Counted from the first letter of the stretch, positions 24,977-34,186 are shown. The stretch: DNA of 64,000 bases from Rossellomorea marisflavi (GCF_009806575.1 NZ_CP047095.1:1492001-1556000), one strand, 5' to 3'. Translations and numbers: made by a program. Notes: generated by a model from the sequence alone, not told the origin.

Positions 24977-24999
24977 TTGTTAGATAAAGGAGATTTATC

Positions 25000-25734
25000 A
25001 TGATTTCCATTAAAGGATTAACCAAACGATTCGATGATCTCGAGGTGCTGAAGGGCATGAGCGCCGAGATTAACAAGGGTGAAGTGGTCGTCCTGGTTGG
25101 CCCATCAGGGTCAGGGAAGACAACATTCCTACGCTGCCTCAATGCCCTTGAGATTCCGAACGAAGGAGTCGTCTCCATCGGGGAGACCACCATCGACTTC
25201 AAAGGTCGCGTGGCTAAAAACGAACTCCTTGAAATGAGAAGAAGGACCGGTATGGTCTTTCAAAGCTACAATCTTTTCCCTCATAAAACCGCCTTGGAAA
25301 ACGTAATGGAAGGTCCGGTGGTCGTTCAGGGGAAAAGCCGTGAAGAAGCAAGAGCACAGGCTGTGAAGCTGCTTGAGAAGGTGGGCTTGGGGGATAAGGT
25401 CGACTTCTATCCTTACCAACTTTCTGGAGGTCAACAGCAGAGGGTCGGGATTGCAAGGGCCCTTGCGATTGAACCCGAGGTCATGCTTTTCGATGAACCG
25501 ACATCGGCCCTCGATCCGGAGCTCGTAGCCGACGTTCTTGCTGTCATGAAGGAGCTTGCTGAAGAAGGGATGACCATGGTGGTCGTCACGCATGAAATGC
25601 GTTTTGCTAAAGATGTGGCTGACCGGGTCATCTTCATGGACGGTGGGCATATCCTTGAAGAAGGTCCTCCGGAGCAGGTACTCGACAATCCGAAGAACGA
25701 ACGGACACGACAGTTCTTAAATTTGATACACTGA
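25000..25734 (+). CDS. tcyC: TcyC-like amino acid ABC ATP-binding protein
   Basis: The 244-residue ATPase shows Walker [11 protein letters not shown] near residue 35, Q-loop [10 protein letters not shown], signature LSGGQQQR, Walker [15 protein letters not shown] and switch VVVTHEM. This is the polar amino acid transporter ATPase pattern. The AAAGGAG ribosome binding site is good. It ends the operon before a terminator. Confidence 0.85.
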   Translation: MISIKGLTKRFDDLEVLKGMSAEINKGEVVVLVGPSGSGKTTFLRCLNALEIPNEGVVSIGETTIDFKGRVAKNELLEMRRRTGMVFQSYNLFPHKTALENVMEGPVVVQGKSREEARAQAVKLLEKVGLGDKVDFYPYQLSGGQQQRVGIARALAIEPEVMLFDEPTSALDPELVADVLAVMKELAEEGMTMVVVTHEMRFAKDVADRVIFMDGGHILEEGPPEQVLDNPKNERTRQFLNLIH

Positions 25735-25740
25735 CAATCA

Positions 25741-25783
25741 TCCGCCTTCCCGCCGATATGGACCGGGAGGCGGATTTTTTTTT
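25741..25783 (+). terminator. Intrinsic terminator
   Basis: CCGCCTTCCCG pairs with CGGGAGGCGG with one bulged base, followed by a run of T residues. Confidence 0.9.
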
Positions 25784-25889
25784 GCATTTTTTATGACGGT
25801 CGGAATGAATTTTTATCATCCTTGCACTAAATAGGTTAGTTCGATGAATTTAGTGGAAATATGAAGGTATGACCAGAGAAGGAGGAATC

Positions 25890-27266
25890 ATGATGGACTA
25901 CCGGATCGAGAAGGATACAATCGGGGAAATGAAGGTGCCTGCTGATAAATACTGGGGGGCTCAAACCCAACGGAGCAAGGAGAACTTCCCTATCGGGGGA
26001 GAGAAGATGCCCCTTGAGGTTACATACGCATTCGCCCATCTGAAAAAAGCTGCTGCGAGGGCGAATCAGGCATTGGGGAAGCTATCGGCCACGAAGGCTG
26101 ATGCCATTGCACGGGCATGCGAAGACATCCTTTCAGGGGATCTTGATGATCACTTCCCCCTTGTGGTTTGGCAGACGGGAAGCGGTACCCAGTCGAATAT
26201 GAATGTCAATGAAGTGGTGGCATACAGGGCGAATGAAACCCTGGCAGGAGAAGAAAGGGTGCATCCCAATGATGATGTCAACATGTCTCAAAGTTCCAAT
26301 GATACGTTCCCGACAGCCATGCATGTTGCTGCATTAAAGGAACTGGATAAACACCTCCTGCCATCCCTGGATGAATTGATTGCAATTCTTAGGGGAAAAG
26401 AAGAGAGGTTCCAGGATATCATCAAGATCGGGCGGACCCATCTCCAGGACGCGACTCCCCTGACCCTGGGACAGGAGATCAGCGGCTGGAGGGCCATGAT
26501 GGAGAAATCCAGAGGGATGATTGTGGAGTCATCGCGTCATCTATTGCCCCTCGCAATAGGGGGGACCGCAGTTGGAACCGGCATCAATGCAGATCCGACA
26601 TTCGGAAGCCGGGTCGCACAGGAACTTGAATCCCAAACAGGGTATGCCTTTCAGTCGTCGGATAATAAATTCCATGCCCTCACATCCCATGATGAGCTCG
26701 TCTTCGTGCACGGAGCATTGAAGGCACTCGCTGCAGATCTCATGAAAGTGGCCAATGATGTGCGGTGGCTTTCAAGCGGTCCGAGGAGCGGAATCGGGGA
26801 ATTGACCATCCCTGCGAATGAACCGGGGAGTTCCATCATGCCTGGCAAGGTGAATCCGACTCAAAGTGAAGCCGTCACCATGGTGGCAACACAGGTATTC
26901 GGAAATGATGCGGCCATCGGCTTTGCCGCAAGTCAGGGAAACTTTGAGTTGAATGTATTCAAGCCGGTCATCATCTATAATGCACTGCAGTCCATCCGTC
27001 TATTGGGAGATGGGATCCGCTCGTTCAATGATCGGTGTGTCAAAGGGTTGGAGGCAAATCTTGATGTGATTGAAGGGTTCGTATCCCGTTCCCTGATGCT
27101 TGTGACCGCGCTCAACCCCCATATCGGATATGAGAAGGCGGCAGAGATCGCCAAAAAGGCCCACCAGGAAGGATGGACCTTGAAAGAATCGGCTCTTGAG
27201 AGCGGATATGTGACGGAAGAGCAGTATGATGAATGGATCAATCCTGAAGATATGGTGAACAAATAA
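25890..27266 (+). CDS. fumC: Class II fumarate hydratase
   Basis: The 458-residue enzyme interconverts fumarate and malate in the TCA cycle (B. subtilis citG). The fumarase/aspartase signature [11 protein letters not shown] lies near residue 310. The upstream block from [13 protein letters not shown] through [17 protein letters not shown] forms the active site, and [16 protein letters not shown] carries the catalytic His. ATG 25890 is chosen because AGAAGGAGGA lies upstream; the ATG at 25869 precedes the ribosome binding site. It is monocistronic. Confidence 0.96.
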   Translation: MMDYRIEKDTIGEMKVPADKYWGAQTQRSKENFPIGGEKMPLEVTYAFAHLKKAAARANQALGKLSATKADAIARACEDILSGDLDDHFPLVVWQTGSGTQSNMNVNEVVAYRANETLAGEERVHPNDDVNMSQSSNDTFPTAMHVAALKELDKHLLPSLDELIAILRGKEERFQDIIKIGRTHLQDATPLTLGQEISGWRAMMEKSRGMIVESSRHLLPLAIGGTAVGTGINADPTFGSRVAQELESQTGYAFQSSDNKFHALTSHDELVFVHGALKALAADLMKVANDVRWLSSGPRSGIGELTIPANEPGSSIMPGKVNPTQSEAVTMVATQVFGNDAAIGFAASQGNFELNVFKPVIIYNALQSIRLLGDGIRSFNDRCVKGLEANLDVIEGFVSRSLMLVTALNPHIGYEKAAEIAKKAHQEGWTLKESALESGYVTEEQYDEWINPEDMVNK

Positions 27267-27267
27267 A

Positions 27268-27292
27268 AAAACCCCCCGGAAAATCCGGGGGG
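27268..27292 (-). terminator. Terminator of the SASP gene
   Basis: CCCCCCGGA pairs with TCCGGGGGG across a 3-nt loop. The minus-strand exit is a run of T residues, so it serves the convergent SASP gene best. Confidence 0.85.
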
Positions 27293-27299
27293 CTGTGCA

Positions 27300-27509
27300 T
27301 TATTTGTAGCTTCCGCCAAGTTGTTGTTCAGCCATTTGAACAAGGCGTTTCGTGATTTCTCCACCTACAGAACCGTTAGCGCGTGCAGTAGTGTCTGCTC
27401 CTAATTGTACGCCGAATTCTGAAGCGATTTCGTACTTCATTTGGTCGATTGCTTGCTGAGCTCCAGGAGCAACCAGTTGGTTAGATGAGTTGTTACGAGA
27501 TTGTGCCAT
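27300..27509 (-). CDS. Alpha/beta-type small acid-soluble spore protein
   Basis: The 69-residue DNA-binding spore protein coats forespore DNA and protects it from UV and heat. The GPR protease site is visible in [10 protein letters not shown] near residues 25-34, and the [20 protein letters not shown] block is the second conserved helix. The start at 27509 has AAGGAGATG upstream. A sigma-G-like promoter lies about 125-155 bases upstream, giving a long leader with a small hairpin. Which paralogue (SspA-D type) cannot be decided. Confidence 0.95.
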   Translation of the reverse strand: MAQSRNNSSNQLVAPGAQQAIDQMKYEIASEFGVQLGADTTARANGSVGGEITKRLVQMAEQQLGGSYK

Positions 27510-27634
27510 GTTGTTCATCTCCTTAAAGTATAAGAATTTTATTGGCTGGGTCAGCTGGGTTTGCACCAGCTCGCATTCCATGAGCGACCATCTTGTATGG
27601 TTTAACCCAATGAAGTAATTCATCCCGTTACTTG

Positions 27635-27663
27635 TATTATGGTTCAATCTGCATTTTCTATAC
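27635..27663 (-). promoter_or_regulatory. Sigma-G promoter of the SASP gene
   Basis: Read on the minus strand, GTATA (27663-27659) and CATAATA (27641-27635) are separated by 17 bp, matching the sigma-G pattern GHATR and CATNHTA. SASP genes are the classic sigma-G targets. Confidence 0.65.
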
Positions 27664-27777
27664 GAAAAATATAAAAAGAAATCTTTTCCTTTTAAACTCC
27701 CTTTAATTTCTCCTCATAAAAGCATGCTTTTGTTTGAAGGCTAACAGTATACGAAGATTGAAAGTATGGTGAACCAC

Positions 27778-28029
27778 ATGAAAGCTTGTGCTTTATGTAA
27801 TGGAATTGTCTCCTATAAGGGAATGTGTGCAAAATGCGGTGATACAACGGTGGATCAAGGCAGATATCATGACTACTATGATGAATACAGCCCTTATATG
27901 GACATTCATGAGATCCAGCTTGCTGACGGGATTCCGAACAGCAGCTGTACGGACACATGCCTGCATCTTTTCACTTGCAAAAGGTGCGGGGAAGAGGAAG
28001 GAAGAAGTATTGATATGGTGGAGTTTTGA
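27778..28029 (+). CDS. Small zinc-ribbon-like protein
   Basis: The 83-residue protein has CALC and CAKC pairs in the first 20 residues and CKRC near residue 70, with further single cysteines. This suggests one or two zinc-ribbon knuckles. I do not recognise a named family. ATG 27778 has GGTGA 6 nt upstream and is preferred to ATG 27766. It lies between the SASP leader and msmX and ends at a bidirectional terminator. Confidence 0.65.
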   Translation: MKACALCNGIVSYKGMCAKCGDTTVDQGRYHDYYDEYSPYMDIHEIQLADGIPNSSCTDTCLHLFTCKRCGEEEGRSIDMVEF

Positions 28030-28035
28030 CCATTG

Positions 28036-28069
28036 AAAAAGGAGTCCCTGATAAAGGGGACTCCTTTTG
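28036..28069. terminator. Bidirectional terminator
   Basis: AAAAGGAGTCCC and GGGGACTCCTTTT form a long stem with A/T flanks, between the zinc-ribbon gene and msmX. Confidence 0.88.
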
Positions 28070-28077
28070 TTTTGTCA

Positions 28078-29175
28078 TTATCGAATGCGTTCTTCAGATT
28101 CTGCATCGAAGAAATGGGCTTTATTCATATCGAGTGCCAGGGTGATCGTTTCTCCAGCCTGGATATCGGTGCGTGAATCCACACGTGCAACAAAATCCTG
28201 TCCTTCAAGCTGGGAATAGAGCATCGTTTCGGCACCGGTCAGCTCCGATACTTCAATCTTGACTGAAATCTTTGCACCCTCTGCAGTATCGAGGAAAAGG
28301 GGCTCATCATGGATATCTTCAGGACGGACACCCAGGGTGATGGCCTTTCCTACTTGACCCTGTTCCCGGAGGACTTTCATTTTTCCTTCTGGTACGAGGA
28401 CCTTTGTTTTGCCGCAAACGAAGTAGTTTTCTTCTAATGTCCCTTGGAAGAAGTTCATGGCCGGGGAGCCGATGAAGCCGCCTACGAATACGTTCTCCGG
28501 CTTGTCATACACTTCTTTAGGTGAACCGACCTGCTGGATGACCCCATCTTTCATGACAACGATCCGTGTCGCCATGGTCATGGCCTCTGTCTGATCATGC
28601 GTTACATAAATGGTAGTCGTTTGGAGACGCTGATGGAGCTTGGCGATTTCTGCACGCATCTGCACACGCAGTTTGGCATCAAGATTGGATAGCGGTTCAT
28701 CCATGAGGAAGACCTTGGCATCACGGACGATGGCGCGACCCAATGCGACACGCTGACGCTGACCACCGGACAATGCCTTCGGCTTACGGTCGAGGAGGGC
28801 CTCGAGGCCGAGGATCTTGGCAGCTTCCTGGACGCGCCTGTCAATTTCTTTCTTGTCGAACTTCCTAAGTTTAAGGCCGAACGCCATATTATCATACACG
28901 CTCATATGAGGGTAGAGCGCATAGTTCTGGAATACCATGGCAATATCGCGATCCTTTGGTGCAACGTCATTCACCCGTTTCCCGTCAATGGAGAAATCTC
29001 CTTGAGAAATCTCCTCCAGACCTGCAATCATGCGCAGGGTCGTCGACTTTCCGCAGCCTGATGGTCCGACGAAAACGATGAACTCCTTATCCTTGATATG
29101 TAGATTGAAGTCTGTGACAGCGGTCACCTTTTTATCATAAATTTTATAGATATTGTCGAGTTTCAATTCAGCCAT
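28078..29175 (-). CDS. msmX: MsmX-type multi-sugar ABC transporter ATPase
   Basis: The 365-residue ATPase has an N-terminal ABC domain (Walker A VGPSGCGKST, signature LSGGQRQR, Walker B VFLMDEPLSNLDAK) and a C-terminal TOBE/MOP regulatory domain typical of CUT1 sugar transporters. MsmX of B. subtilis powers several oligosaccharide importers that lack their own ATPase. Length and the adjacent yxkF match that gene. The start at 29175 is preceded by AAAGGGGAG; the longer frame to 29265 is rejected. No sugar permease is nearby, which fits a shared ATPase. Confidence 0.92.
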   Translation of the reverse strand: MAELKLDNIYKIYDKKVTAVTDFNLHIKDKEFIVFVGPSGCGKSTTLRMIAGLEEISQGDFSIDGKRVNDVAPKDRDIAMVFQNYALYPHMSVYDNMAFGLKLRKFDKKEIDRRVQEAAKILGLEALLDRKPKALSGGQRQRVALGRAIVRDAKVFLMDEPLSNLDAKLRVQMRAEIAKLHQRLQTTTIYVTHDQTEAMTMATRIVVMKDGVIQQVGSPKEVYDKPENVFVGGFIGSPAMNFFQGTLEENYFVCGKTKVLVPEGKMKVLREQGQVGKAITLGVRPEDIHDEPLFLDTAEGAKISVKIEVSELTGAETMLYSQLEGQDFVARVDSRTDIQAGETITLALDMNKAHFFDAESEERIR

Positions 29176-29268
29176 ATTCAATCTCCCCTTTTCTTTGTAA
29201 TCGTTTTCAACTTTATAATCATTGTAGAGGAATTGAAAAAGGACCGATATGGTCAATGTGCACAAAAT

Positions 29269-30186
29269 TCACTCTTCTTCCTTGTTCACCTTGTCATGAA
29301 GATGGTCCAGACAGGCAAGATAGGCCAGGATGGCGCCCTGAAAGCTGCGTATATCGATACCTGTCTTATCAATAAAACGTTCGATCCGGTACTGAACTGA
29401 ATTGCGGTGCATGAAGAGCTGCTTTGCAGTTTGACTTACATTGGCCTGATTTTCCAGAAAGACCTTGATGATCTGAGTCCAGTCGGGATCCTCTTCCAGT
29501 ATGGTGATCACATGCCCGAGAAGATGTGTTTTCCACTCCGACGGAAGGCAGTGAAGCAGGAAAGATGGCAGGAGTGATTCAACCGAATGAATGGTGGAAT
29601 GACTGAGGGATCCAGGCATGGAAAACAGCTTCCGTTCGAAGGAAAACGCTTCAGGAAGGTGTGGACCTAGCTTATGGAACTGCCCCGTGAAGAATAAGGT
29701 CGAAACGAAAAAATCCGACTCAATGACATGGGAAATCGTGAAGAGCTGCTCATGATCCAGCACTTCATTGCTTTTTCGTTCAATGAACAGACCCGTCCCG
29801 TCACTGAACAAGACAGACTGGACGTCTTCAGGGAGCAGGTGCTGAAACGCTTCCTTCATCATGGAGTGCTCGATCTCGCCGTTCATGGAAAATTGGATGA
29901 TGCGGTATTCATCCTGAGCGATTTGAGGTTGGTGCCCCCCTTCATAGAGGAAGGAAAACCATTCCCGGGCTTCGAATGAGCCGTTCAGAATGGTAATGGG
30001 GGAACCGACTTCTATGAACAGACATTTCAGGAGCTCCACTTCTTCTTCTGTGAGTTTATTTCGATCGATTCCGATGAAGGTGTCTTCCTCTTCATTTGTG
30101 AACCAGGCCTTCCCGAGGTCGAGGGTACCCGGTCGGGAGGACCTGACAGAAGCTTCTGGATACTTTTTGAGCAGGGATGTCAGCAT
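29269..30186 (-). CDS. yxkF: YxkF-like PucR/CdaR-type regulator
   Basis: The 305-residue protein ends with a PucR-type helix-turn-helix (LENQANVSQTAKQLFMHRNS and the following VQYRIERFIDKTGID), the DNA-binding domain of CdaR/PucR regulators. The N-terminal 220 residues have no recognised sensor motif. It lies just upstream of msmX in the same direction, as yxkF does in B. subtilis, with about 90 bases between. A perfect inverted repeat at 30202-30236 in its promoter region may be its own operator. Confidence 0.82.
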   Translation of the reverse strand: MLTSLLKKYPEASVRSSRPGTLDLGKAWFTNEEEDTFIGIDRNKLTEEEVELLKCLFIEVGSPITILNGSFEAREWFSFLYEGGHQPQIAQDEYRIIQFSMNGEIEHSMMKEAFQHLLPEDVQSVLFSDGTGLFIERKSNEVLDHEQLFTISHVIESDFFVSTLFFTGQFHKLGPHLPEAFSFERKLFSMPGSLSHSTIHSVESLLPSFLLHCLPSEWKTHLLGHVITILEEDPDWTQIIKVFLENQANVSQTAKQLFMHRNSVQYRIERFIDKTGIDIRSFQGAILAYLACLDHLHDKVNKEEE

Positions 30187-30201
30187 GGGGTATGTACCGT
30201 C

Positions 30202-30236
30202 CTTTATTCAGTATATTCCCATTGTACTGAATAAAG
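30202..30236. promoter_or_regulatory. 12-bp perfect inverted repeat in the yxkF/cstR divergent region
   Basis: CTTTATTCAGTA and TACTGAATAAAG are separated by 11 bp, so the arm centres lie 23 bp (about two helical turns) apart. It starts 16 bp upstream of the yxkF start, in the divergent promoter region. It has no T-run and is not a terminator. A dimeric regulator site is likely, with YxkF the first candidate. Confidence 0.6.
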
Positions 30237-30259
30237 ATGACGATGCAAAGAGTCGTGAA

Positions 30260-30288
30260 TTGCAAATATTGTTTGATTGGAATACTAT
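30260..30288 (+). promoter_or_regulatory. Sigma-A promoter candidate of the CstR-like gene
   Basis: TTGCAA (30260-30265), a 17-bp spacer and TACTAT (30283-30288), 34 bp upstream of the gene start. Confidence 0.5.
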
Positions 30289-30322
30289 TGTAAGAGGAAT
30301 TTATCGTGATGAGGTGTGCACA

Positions 30323-30583
30323 ATGGAATATACAAAAGAAGTCACAAATCGAATGAAGCGCTTGGAAGGACAAGTACGTGGTGTATTGAAGATGATGGAT
30401 GAAGGAAAGGATTGCAAAGAAGTCGTCACCCAGCTTTCCGCCGTCAGGACTGCCGTAGACCGTACGATCGGACTTGTCGTCGCGAAGAATCTTGAAGCAT
30501 GCATCAAGGATTCAGAAGAGAAAGGCATGAACACTGAAGAGGCCATTCAGGAGGCAGTCAATCTTTTGGTGCGAAGCCGCTGA
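30323..30583 (+). CDS. CstR-like persulfide-sensing repressor (CsoR/RcnR family)
   Basis: The 86-residue all-helical regulator has Cys in GKDCKEV and Cys in NLEACIKD. The histidine that precedes the second cysteine in copper-sensing CsoR is Asn here, as in Staphylococcus aureus CstR, and the INEAVNLLVKS-type C-terminus also matches (AIQEAVNLLVRSR). CstR senses per- and polysulfides through disulfide or polysulfide bridges. No sulfide-oxidation genes are next to it. The start follows GAGGTG. Confidence 0.8.
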   Translation: MEYTKEVTNRMKRLEGQVRGVLKMMDEGKDCKEVVTQLSAVRTAVDRTIGLVVAKNLEACIKDSEEKGMNTEEAIQEAVNLLVRSR

Positions 30584-30591
30584 TCATAATG

Positions 30592-30621
30592 AAAGCTGCC
30601 GATAAGATACCGGCAGCTTTT
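30592..30621. terminator. Bidirectional terminator
   Basis: AAAGCTGCCG pairs with CGGCAGCTTT across a 9-nt loop and is followed by TTTCTTT. It lies between the convergent CstR-like gene and the 60-residue gene. Confidence 0.85.
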
Positions 30622-30623
30622 CT

Positions 30624-30806
30624 TTATGGTCTCGGAGGTTCTTCATGGCTGGGCATATCGATTGCTTCTTCAATGTTTGCAATCTGATCGCGCAGGTGAA
30701 CAGATCCTCCGGACATCCCCTCATTGATAAAGCGGTCCACATCTACGAATGCTTTATCGCGTCCTTCATTGGTGCTATCCGGAAGAAATTCGTATTTTTT
30801 ATCCAT
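30624..30806 (-). CDS. Hypothetical 60-residue hydrophilic protein
   Basis: A short acidic protein (DKKYEFLPDSTNEGRDKAF at the start, PSHEEPPRP at the end) with an AGGAGGCG ribosome binding site. I do not recognise the family. It has no membrane segment. It lies directly downstream of yheE with 49 bases between, probably in one transcript, in the position of small yhe sporulation-region genes. Confidence 0.6.
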   Translation of the reverse strand: MDKKYEFLPDSTNEGRDKAFVDVDRFINEGMSGGSVHLRDQIANIEEAIDMPSHEEPPRP

Positions 30807-30855
30807 TTGATCGCCTCCTATGGATAGTGTTCAAAAAACGACTGCGAATTATGCA

Positions 30856-31050
30856 TCATTCATAGACATGGAAAAGCATGAGATCGTGGATCTGTTTGGC
30901 ACTTTTTTCATCCAGAGCAGGCTTGCAGTCGATTCGGCCGTCTTTATGGTAGATCCCTTCATGCTTGACACCGCCGTAGAAAAATGAAATATACCAGCCC
31001 GGTAACCCTTTGTTTTCATACATGCTCCTGTATTGAAAATGTTGAATCAT
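30856..31050 (-). CDS. yheE: YheE-like DUF5342 protein
   Basis: The 64-residue protein begins MIQHFQYRSMYENKGLPGW and contains the FFYGGVKHEGIYHKDG stretch that I recognise from YheE. The function is unknown. Its location next to the yheC/D genes is conserved with B. subtilis. The start follows AAGGAGTGA. Confidence 0.75.
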   Translation of the reverse strand: MIQHFQYRSMYENKGLPGWYISFFYGGVKHEGIYHKDGRIDCKPALDEKSAKQIHDLMLFHVYE

Positions 31051-31257
31051 GCAGTATCACTCCTTATGGATATTGTAAACGGTTTCTGTTATGAGCGAAA
31101 GAGCGAATTGAAAACACGTACAGTAAACACCCAATCAGGGAAAAGGGAGCATGTCCCTACCATTTAAAGCACATTTAATGTCTTGAGGTTTACCCGACTC
31201 ATAAATACCTCTGTGTCTTAATACACTTTATGGAATGGACAAAGGAGGTACGGAGGT

Positions 31258-31656
31258 ATGAATGAATTTCTCCGGGATATACAAAAAGCCATAAGCGACG
31301 AATGGACAGCCTATCATTTCTATAAAGAATTGCAGAGTCGGACCAACAATCCATTATTTGTAGAGTTCATCAGCTCAGCCCGGCAAGATGAGAAAAAGCA
31401 TTATGATCTATTCCAGTATCTGCATTACCTGCTCACAGGAGAATATTACGAACATAAAAAAGAAAAGGTCGAGTTCACAACCTTTAAAGAAGGAATCCTT
31501 CGTGCGCTGAAAGACGAGCTTGCCTGTGCCTCTTATTATCGGGATCTCCTGATGGATATACCGAACCAGCAGGCGTATAAACCGCTGTTTATAGCCATGA
31601 CTGATGAGACGGCACATTCCACCCGTTTTCAAACGATCTATCAGTCCCTGCGCTGA
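31258..31656 (+). CDS. Ferritin-like domain protein
   Basis: A 132-residue four-helix-bundle protein with the di-iron pattern of ferritin-like/rubrerythrin domains: Glu in ISDEWTAYHFY, ExxH in DEKKHYD, Glu in LKDELACASYY and ExxH in DETAHSTRF. It probably binds two metal ions; the activity (peroxidase, oxidase or spore-linked) is unknown. The ribosome binding site AAAGGAGGT is strong. Its end overlaps the convergent YheD-like gene by 16 bases, which is unusual and may cause antisense interference. Confidence 0.75.
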   Translation: MNEFLRDIQKAISDEWTAYHFYKELQSRTNNPLFVEFISSARQDEKKHYDLFQYLHYLLTGEYYEHKKEKVEFTTFKEGILRALKDELACASYYRDLLMDIPNQQAYKPLFIAMTDETAHSTRFQTIYQSLR

Positions 31657-32834
31657 GGACGGGAGGAGGCAAGGGAGAAAAATGTATCCACAAGCTTTTT
31701 GCGCCGGGTGGTCTCAATCTCTGATTCATCGAATATCATCGGCTTGGAGTTAATCTCGAATAAAACGAAGCCCTCTTCTTTTCTTGGAGCGATATCGACA
31801 GAAAACTCCCCTATGAACCCCAGTGAATCAGTGAGGGTTTCCCCGCAGATCTTCATGATGGAAGAGAGTATTTGCTTTGTATCCCCCTGGGCAACATCCT
31901 CCAGGGAAATGATCGTTCCGCCTGATGGGACGTGGGTGGTCACTTCCTGTCGTTGTGACATCCGTACTCCGATCCCCGTCACATTGAATTCATCCCCCGA
32001 GGTGAGGACAAGCACTCTGTAATCATATCGGTGTCCGTTCAAAGATCGGCATTGAATGGCTTCCTGGACGATCCAGTCTTTCTCTTGGAACCATTCGGGG
32101 TAAGCGTGTGCCAACCGCTCTGCAGAGGAGAAGTGCTCCATTTTTTTGATGCTGCGGCAACTTACTCTTCCGTCATCATGCACTTCGACCTTACGGATGC
32201 CTTTTCCCTTGGAGGAAAGGGAATGTTTAATATAGATCTGTTTATGTTGCATCAAAAATGTCTTCAGATGGGTGGGATCCTGGATCTGTTCGGTGACAGG
32301 GAGATGCGGCCGTAATTCCTCTCTCTCCCGTAATAGCCGGTAAATGTCCCACTTATTGAAAAAATGCGGGTTGAAGAAGGGGATCTTGTGATTTTGACAC
32401 CACGAGGTCAAGCGACGAAACGCTTCATTCTGTTCGCCTGCCGGGGTGGGGATCCTGTTGTAAATGACGTTTGGAAGGGGAAAGTGGCAGGTCACCCACC
32501 TGGAAAGAGTATCACTATAGACGATGCCTGCAACCGTGTTGCCCTCGATATCAACGGGTGAAAAAACAAAACAGATGCCGCCTGCATCCTGGATCATTCC
32601 CTGAAGGGCCCTAAAGAGTTCGAAGTTTCCCCGGTAACGATTCGCCCGGTCCTTATCCGCCAGGATGCCAATCAGTGGGATGATACCACCTGTGGGAGCG
32701 CTTATGGGAAAGGGGTAGGTATCTTCGGATTTTTCAGGTTGCAGAAGAAAGGAATCAAGACCGAACGCATACGTGGATATACTCCTTTCATCGTGGCCGA
32801 AGATTCTTCTCCTCCGATCATACAGGATTCTCAT
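31641..32834 (-). CDS. YheC/YheD-family ATP-grasp protein, paralogue 4
   Basis: The 397-residue protein belongs to the YheC/YheD family (ATP-grasp fold) linked to the endospore coat. The central and C-terminal half shows IYIKHSLSSKGKGIRKV (ATP phosphate-binding region), WIVQEAIQ, YRVLV and a closing FVLFEINSKPMIFD that carries the metal-ligand Glu and Asn. ATP-grasp enzymes join a carboxylate to an amine or thiol using ATP; no substrate is known here. It is last in a four-gene operon and overlaps the previous gene by four bases. Confidence 0.85.
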   Translation of the reverse strand: MRILYDRRRRIFGHDERSISTYAFGLDSFLLQPEKSEDTYPFPISAPTGGIIPLIGILADKDRANRYRGNFELFRALQGMIQDAGGICFVFSPVDIEGNTVAGIVYSDTLSRWVTCHFPLPNVIYNRIPTPAGEQNEAFRRLTSWCQNHKIPFFNPHFFNKWDIYRLLREREELRPHLPVTEQIQDPTHLKTFLMQHKQIYIKHSLSSKGKGIRKVEVHDDGRVSCRSIKKMEHFSSAERLAHAYPEWFQEKDWIVQEAIQCRSLNGHRYDYRVLVLTSGDEFNVTGIGVRMSQRQEVTTHVPSGGTIISLEDVAQGDTKQILSSIMKICGETLTDSLGFIGEFSVDIAPRKEEGFVLFEINSKPMIFDESEIETTRRKKLVDTFFSLASSRPQRRD

Positions 32835-34186
32835 GGCACCAATTCCTCAATCGTTTTGCGAGTGAGAAATACTCCAAATGAGAGGGCGAGCTTGCGTGTT
32901 AGGATATCTTCAGCTTTAAGGGACGGATGGGTGAAGATTGAGCGGCCTGGTTTTGAATTGGCTTCAAACATCCAGATCTTCCCGCTCTCGTCGGCTCCGA
33001 GGTCGAATCCGATTTCTCCGACATATCCCTCCATATTCGCCTCGATGGAATGCGACAGCAGTATTGCCGCTTCCTTGAGACGGGCCTCCATCACATGCCT
33101 GTCATCTTCCGAAAAGAGCTCGCTCAGTACCTTCACTTCGCCGCCTGCTTTTGCATGGGTGGTCACACTTCCTGAACCTGCGACTTTGGCAGCGATGGCT
33201 GATACGTGCCACCGGCCTTCTTCATCTTTATTCGTGTGGACCCTGAAGTCAAGTGGGCGATGGTCGTCTTCAATCAGATCGATTCCCTGCTGGATGATGA
33301 AGGTATCGAATTTGCGGCCTTTAAGTACGGACTGTACAAGGGATTCCAGGCTTTTAAACCTTAGGAGGCGGACCTTCTGATCGCCGTCCTTGAATCTGCA
33401 ATAATATCCATCCTTCCCCCGGTCATACGTGATTTTATGAATCCCGTTCCCAAGGCTTCCATTGGCGGGCTTTACGTACACATGCCGATATGTTGCAAGC
33501 ATCCGCTCAAGATCACTGATGGATTGGAACTGATGGGTTTCCGGGAGGAAGATGGCGGCTTCTTCATCTCCTGCCAATCGCTCGAACAGATCAAGCTTGT
33601 TGAAAAAACCTGGGTTATACCAGGGAATGCCGTACTCTCCCTGAAGCCGTTCCTTAAGTGAAAGGATGGAGCGTTTTTTTTCGCTCCTGCGATTCGGGAG
33701 GCGGTCATAGATGACGGTAGGAAACGGGATGAAGTGACGCTCCCACTGATCACCAAAGTGAAAAAGACCATGAATGAGTCCATCCTCCCAATGGATGTCT
33801 TGCTCCCCGAACACAAACGGGATGACTCCGAGCGTCCCCTGTACGGCAAGTAAACGTTGGAACATCCGCGAGCGTTCGCCGACGGGATTCATCTTGAACT
33901 GAGTGAATCCGGACGTGAATATGCCGATCAATGCTCCAAGGTAAAGCTCCTCCTCCACTTGGTGAAGGTGGAGGCTGCCCACTCCGCGAGGAAGGTGAAG
34001 GCCATCGGAAAGAGAGGAGCTGATGCCGATTACATTTCTTCCATTGGGGTGTGTCCTGCACTCCGCTTCGACCTTGCGTGTTCCGAGCGTGATGATTCCC
34101 GGCAATGGACCCTTACTGAAGGAAGCTGGAAGGTAGAGGAGGGGACGTTCATCTTCAAAAACTTCAACTGCAAAAGGTTTCAACAT
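32831..34186 (-). CDS. YheC/YheD-family ATP-grasp protein, paralogue 3
   Basis: The 451-residue protein has an N-terminal domain of about 180 residues and a C-terminal ATP-grasp domain: HVYVKPANGSLGNGIHKI, FIIQQGIDLI, LDFRVHTNKDEEG and WMFEANSKPGRSIF with the metal-binding Glu-Asn pair. Compared with paralogue 4 it has a longer front domain, like B. subtilis YheD. The AGGAGTGA ribosome binding site is within the end of the previous gene (one-base overlap TGATG), so translation is coupled. Confidence 0.87.
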   Translation of the reverse strand: MLKPFAVEVFEDERPLLYLPASFSKGPLPGIITLGTRKVEAECRTHPNGRNVIGISSSLSDGLHLPRGVGSLHLHQVEEELYLGALIGIFTSGFTQFKMNPVGERSRMFQRLLAVQGTLGVIPFVFGEQDIHWEDGLIHGLFHFGDQWERHFIPFPTVIYDRLPNRRSEKKRSILSLKERLQGEYGIPWYNPGFFNKLDLFERLAGDEEAAIFLPETHQFQSISDLERMLATYRHVYVKPANGSLGNGIHKITYDRGKDGYYCRFKDGDQKVRLLRFKSLESLVQSVLKGRKFDTFIIQQGIDLIEDDHRPLDFRVHTNKDEEGRWHVSAIAAKVAGSGSVTTHAKAGGEVKVLSELFSEDDRHVMEARLKEAAILLSHSIEANMEGYVGEIGFDLGADESGKIWMFEANSKPGRSIFTHPSLKAEDILTRKLALSFGVFLTRKTIEELVP

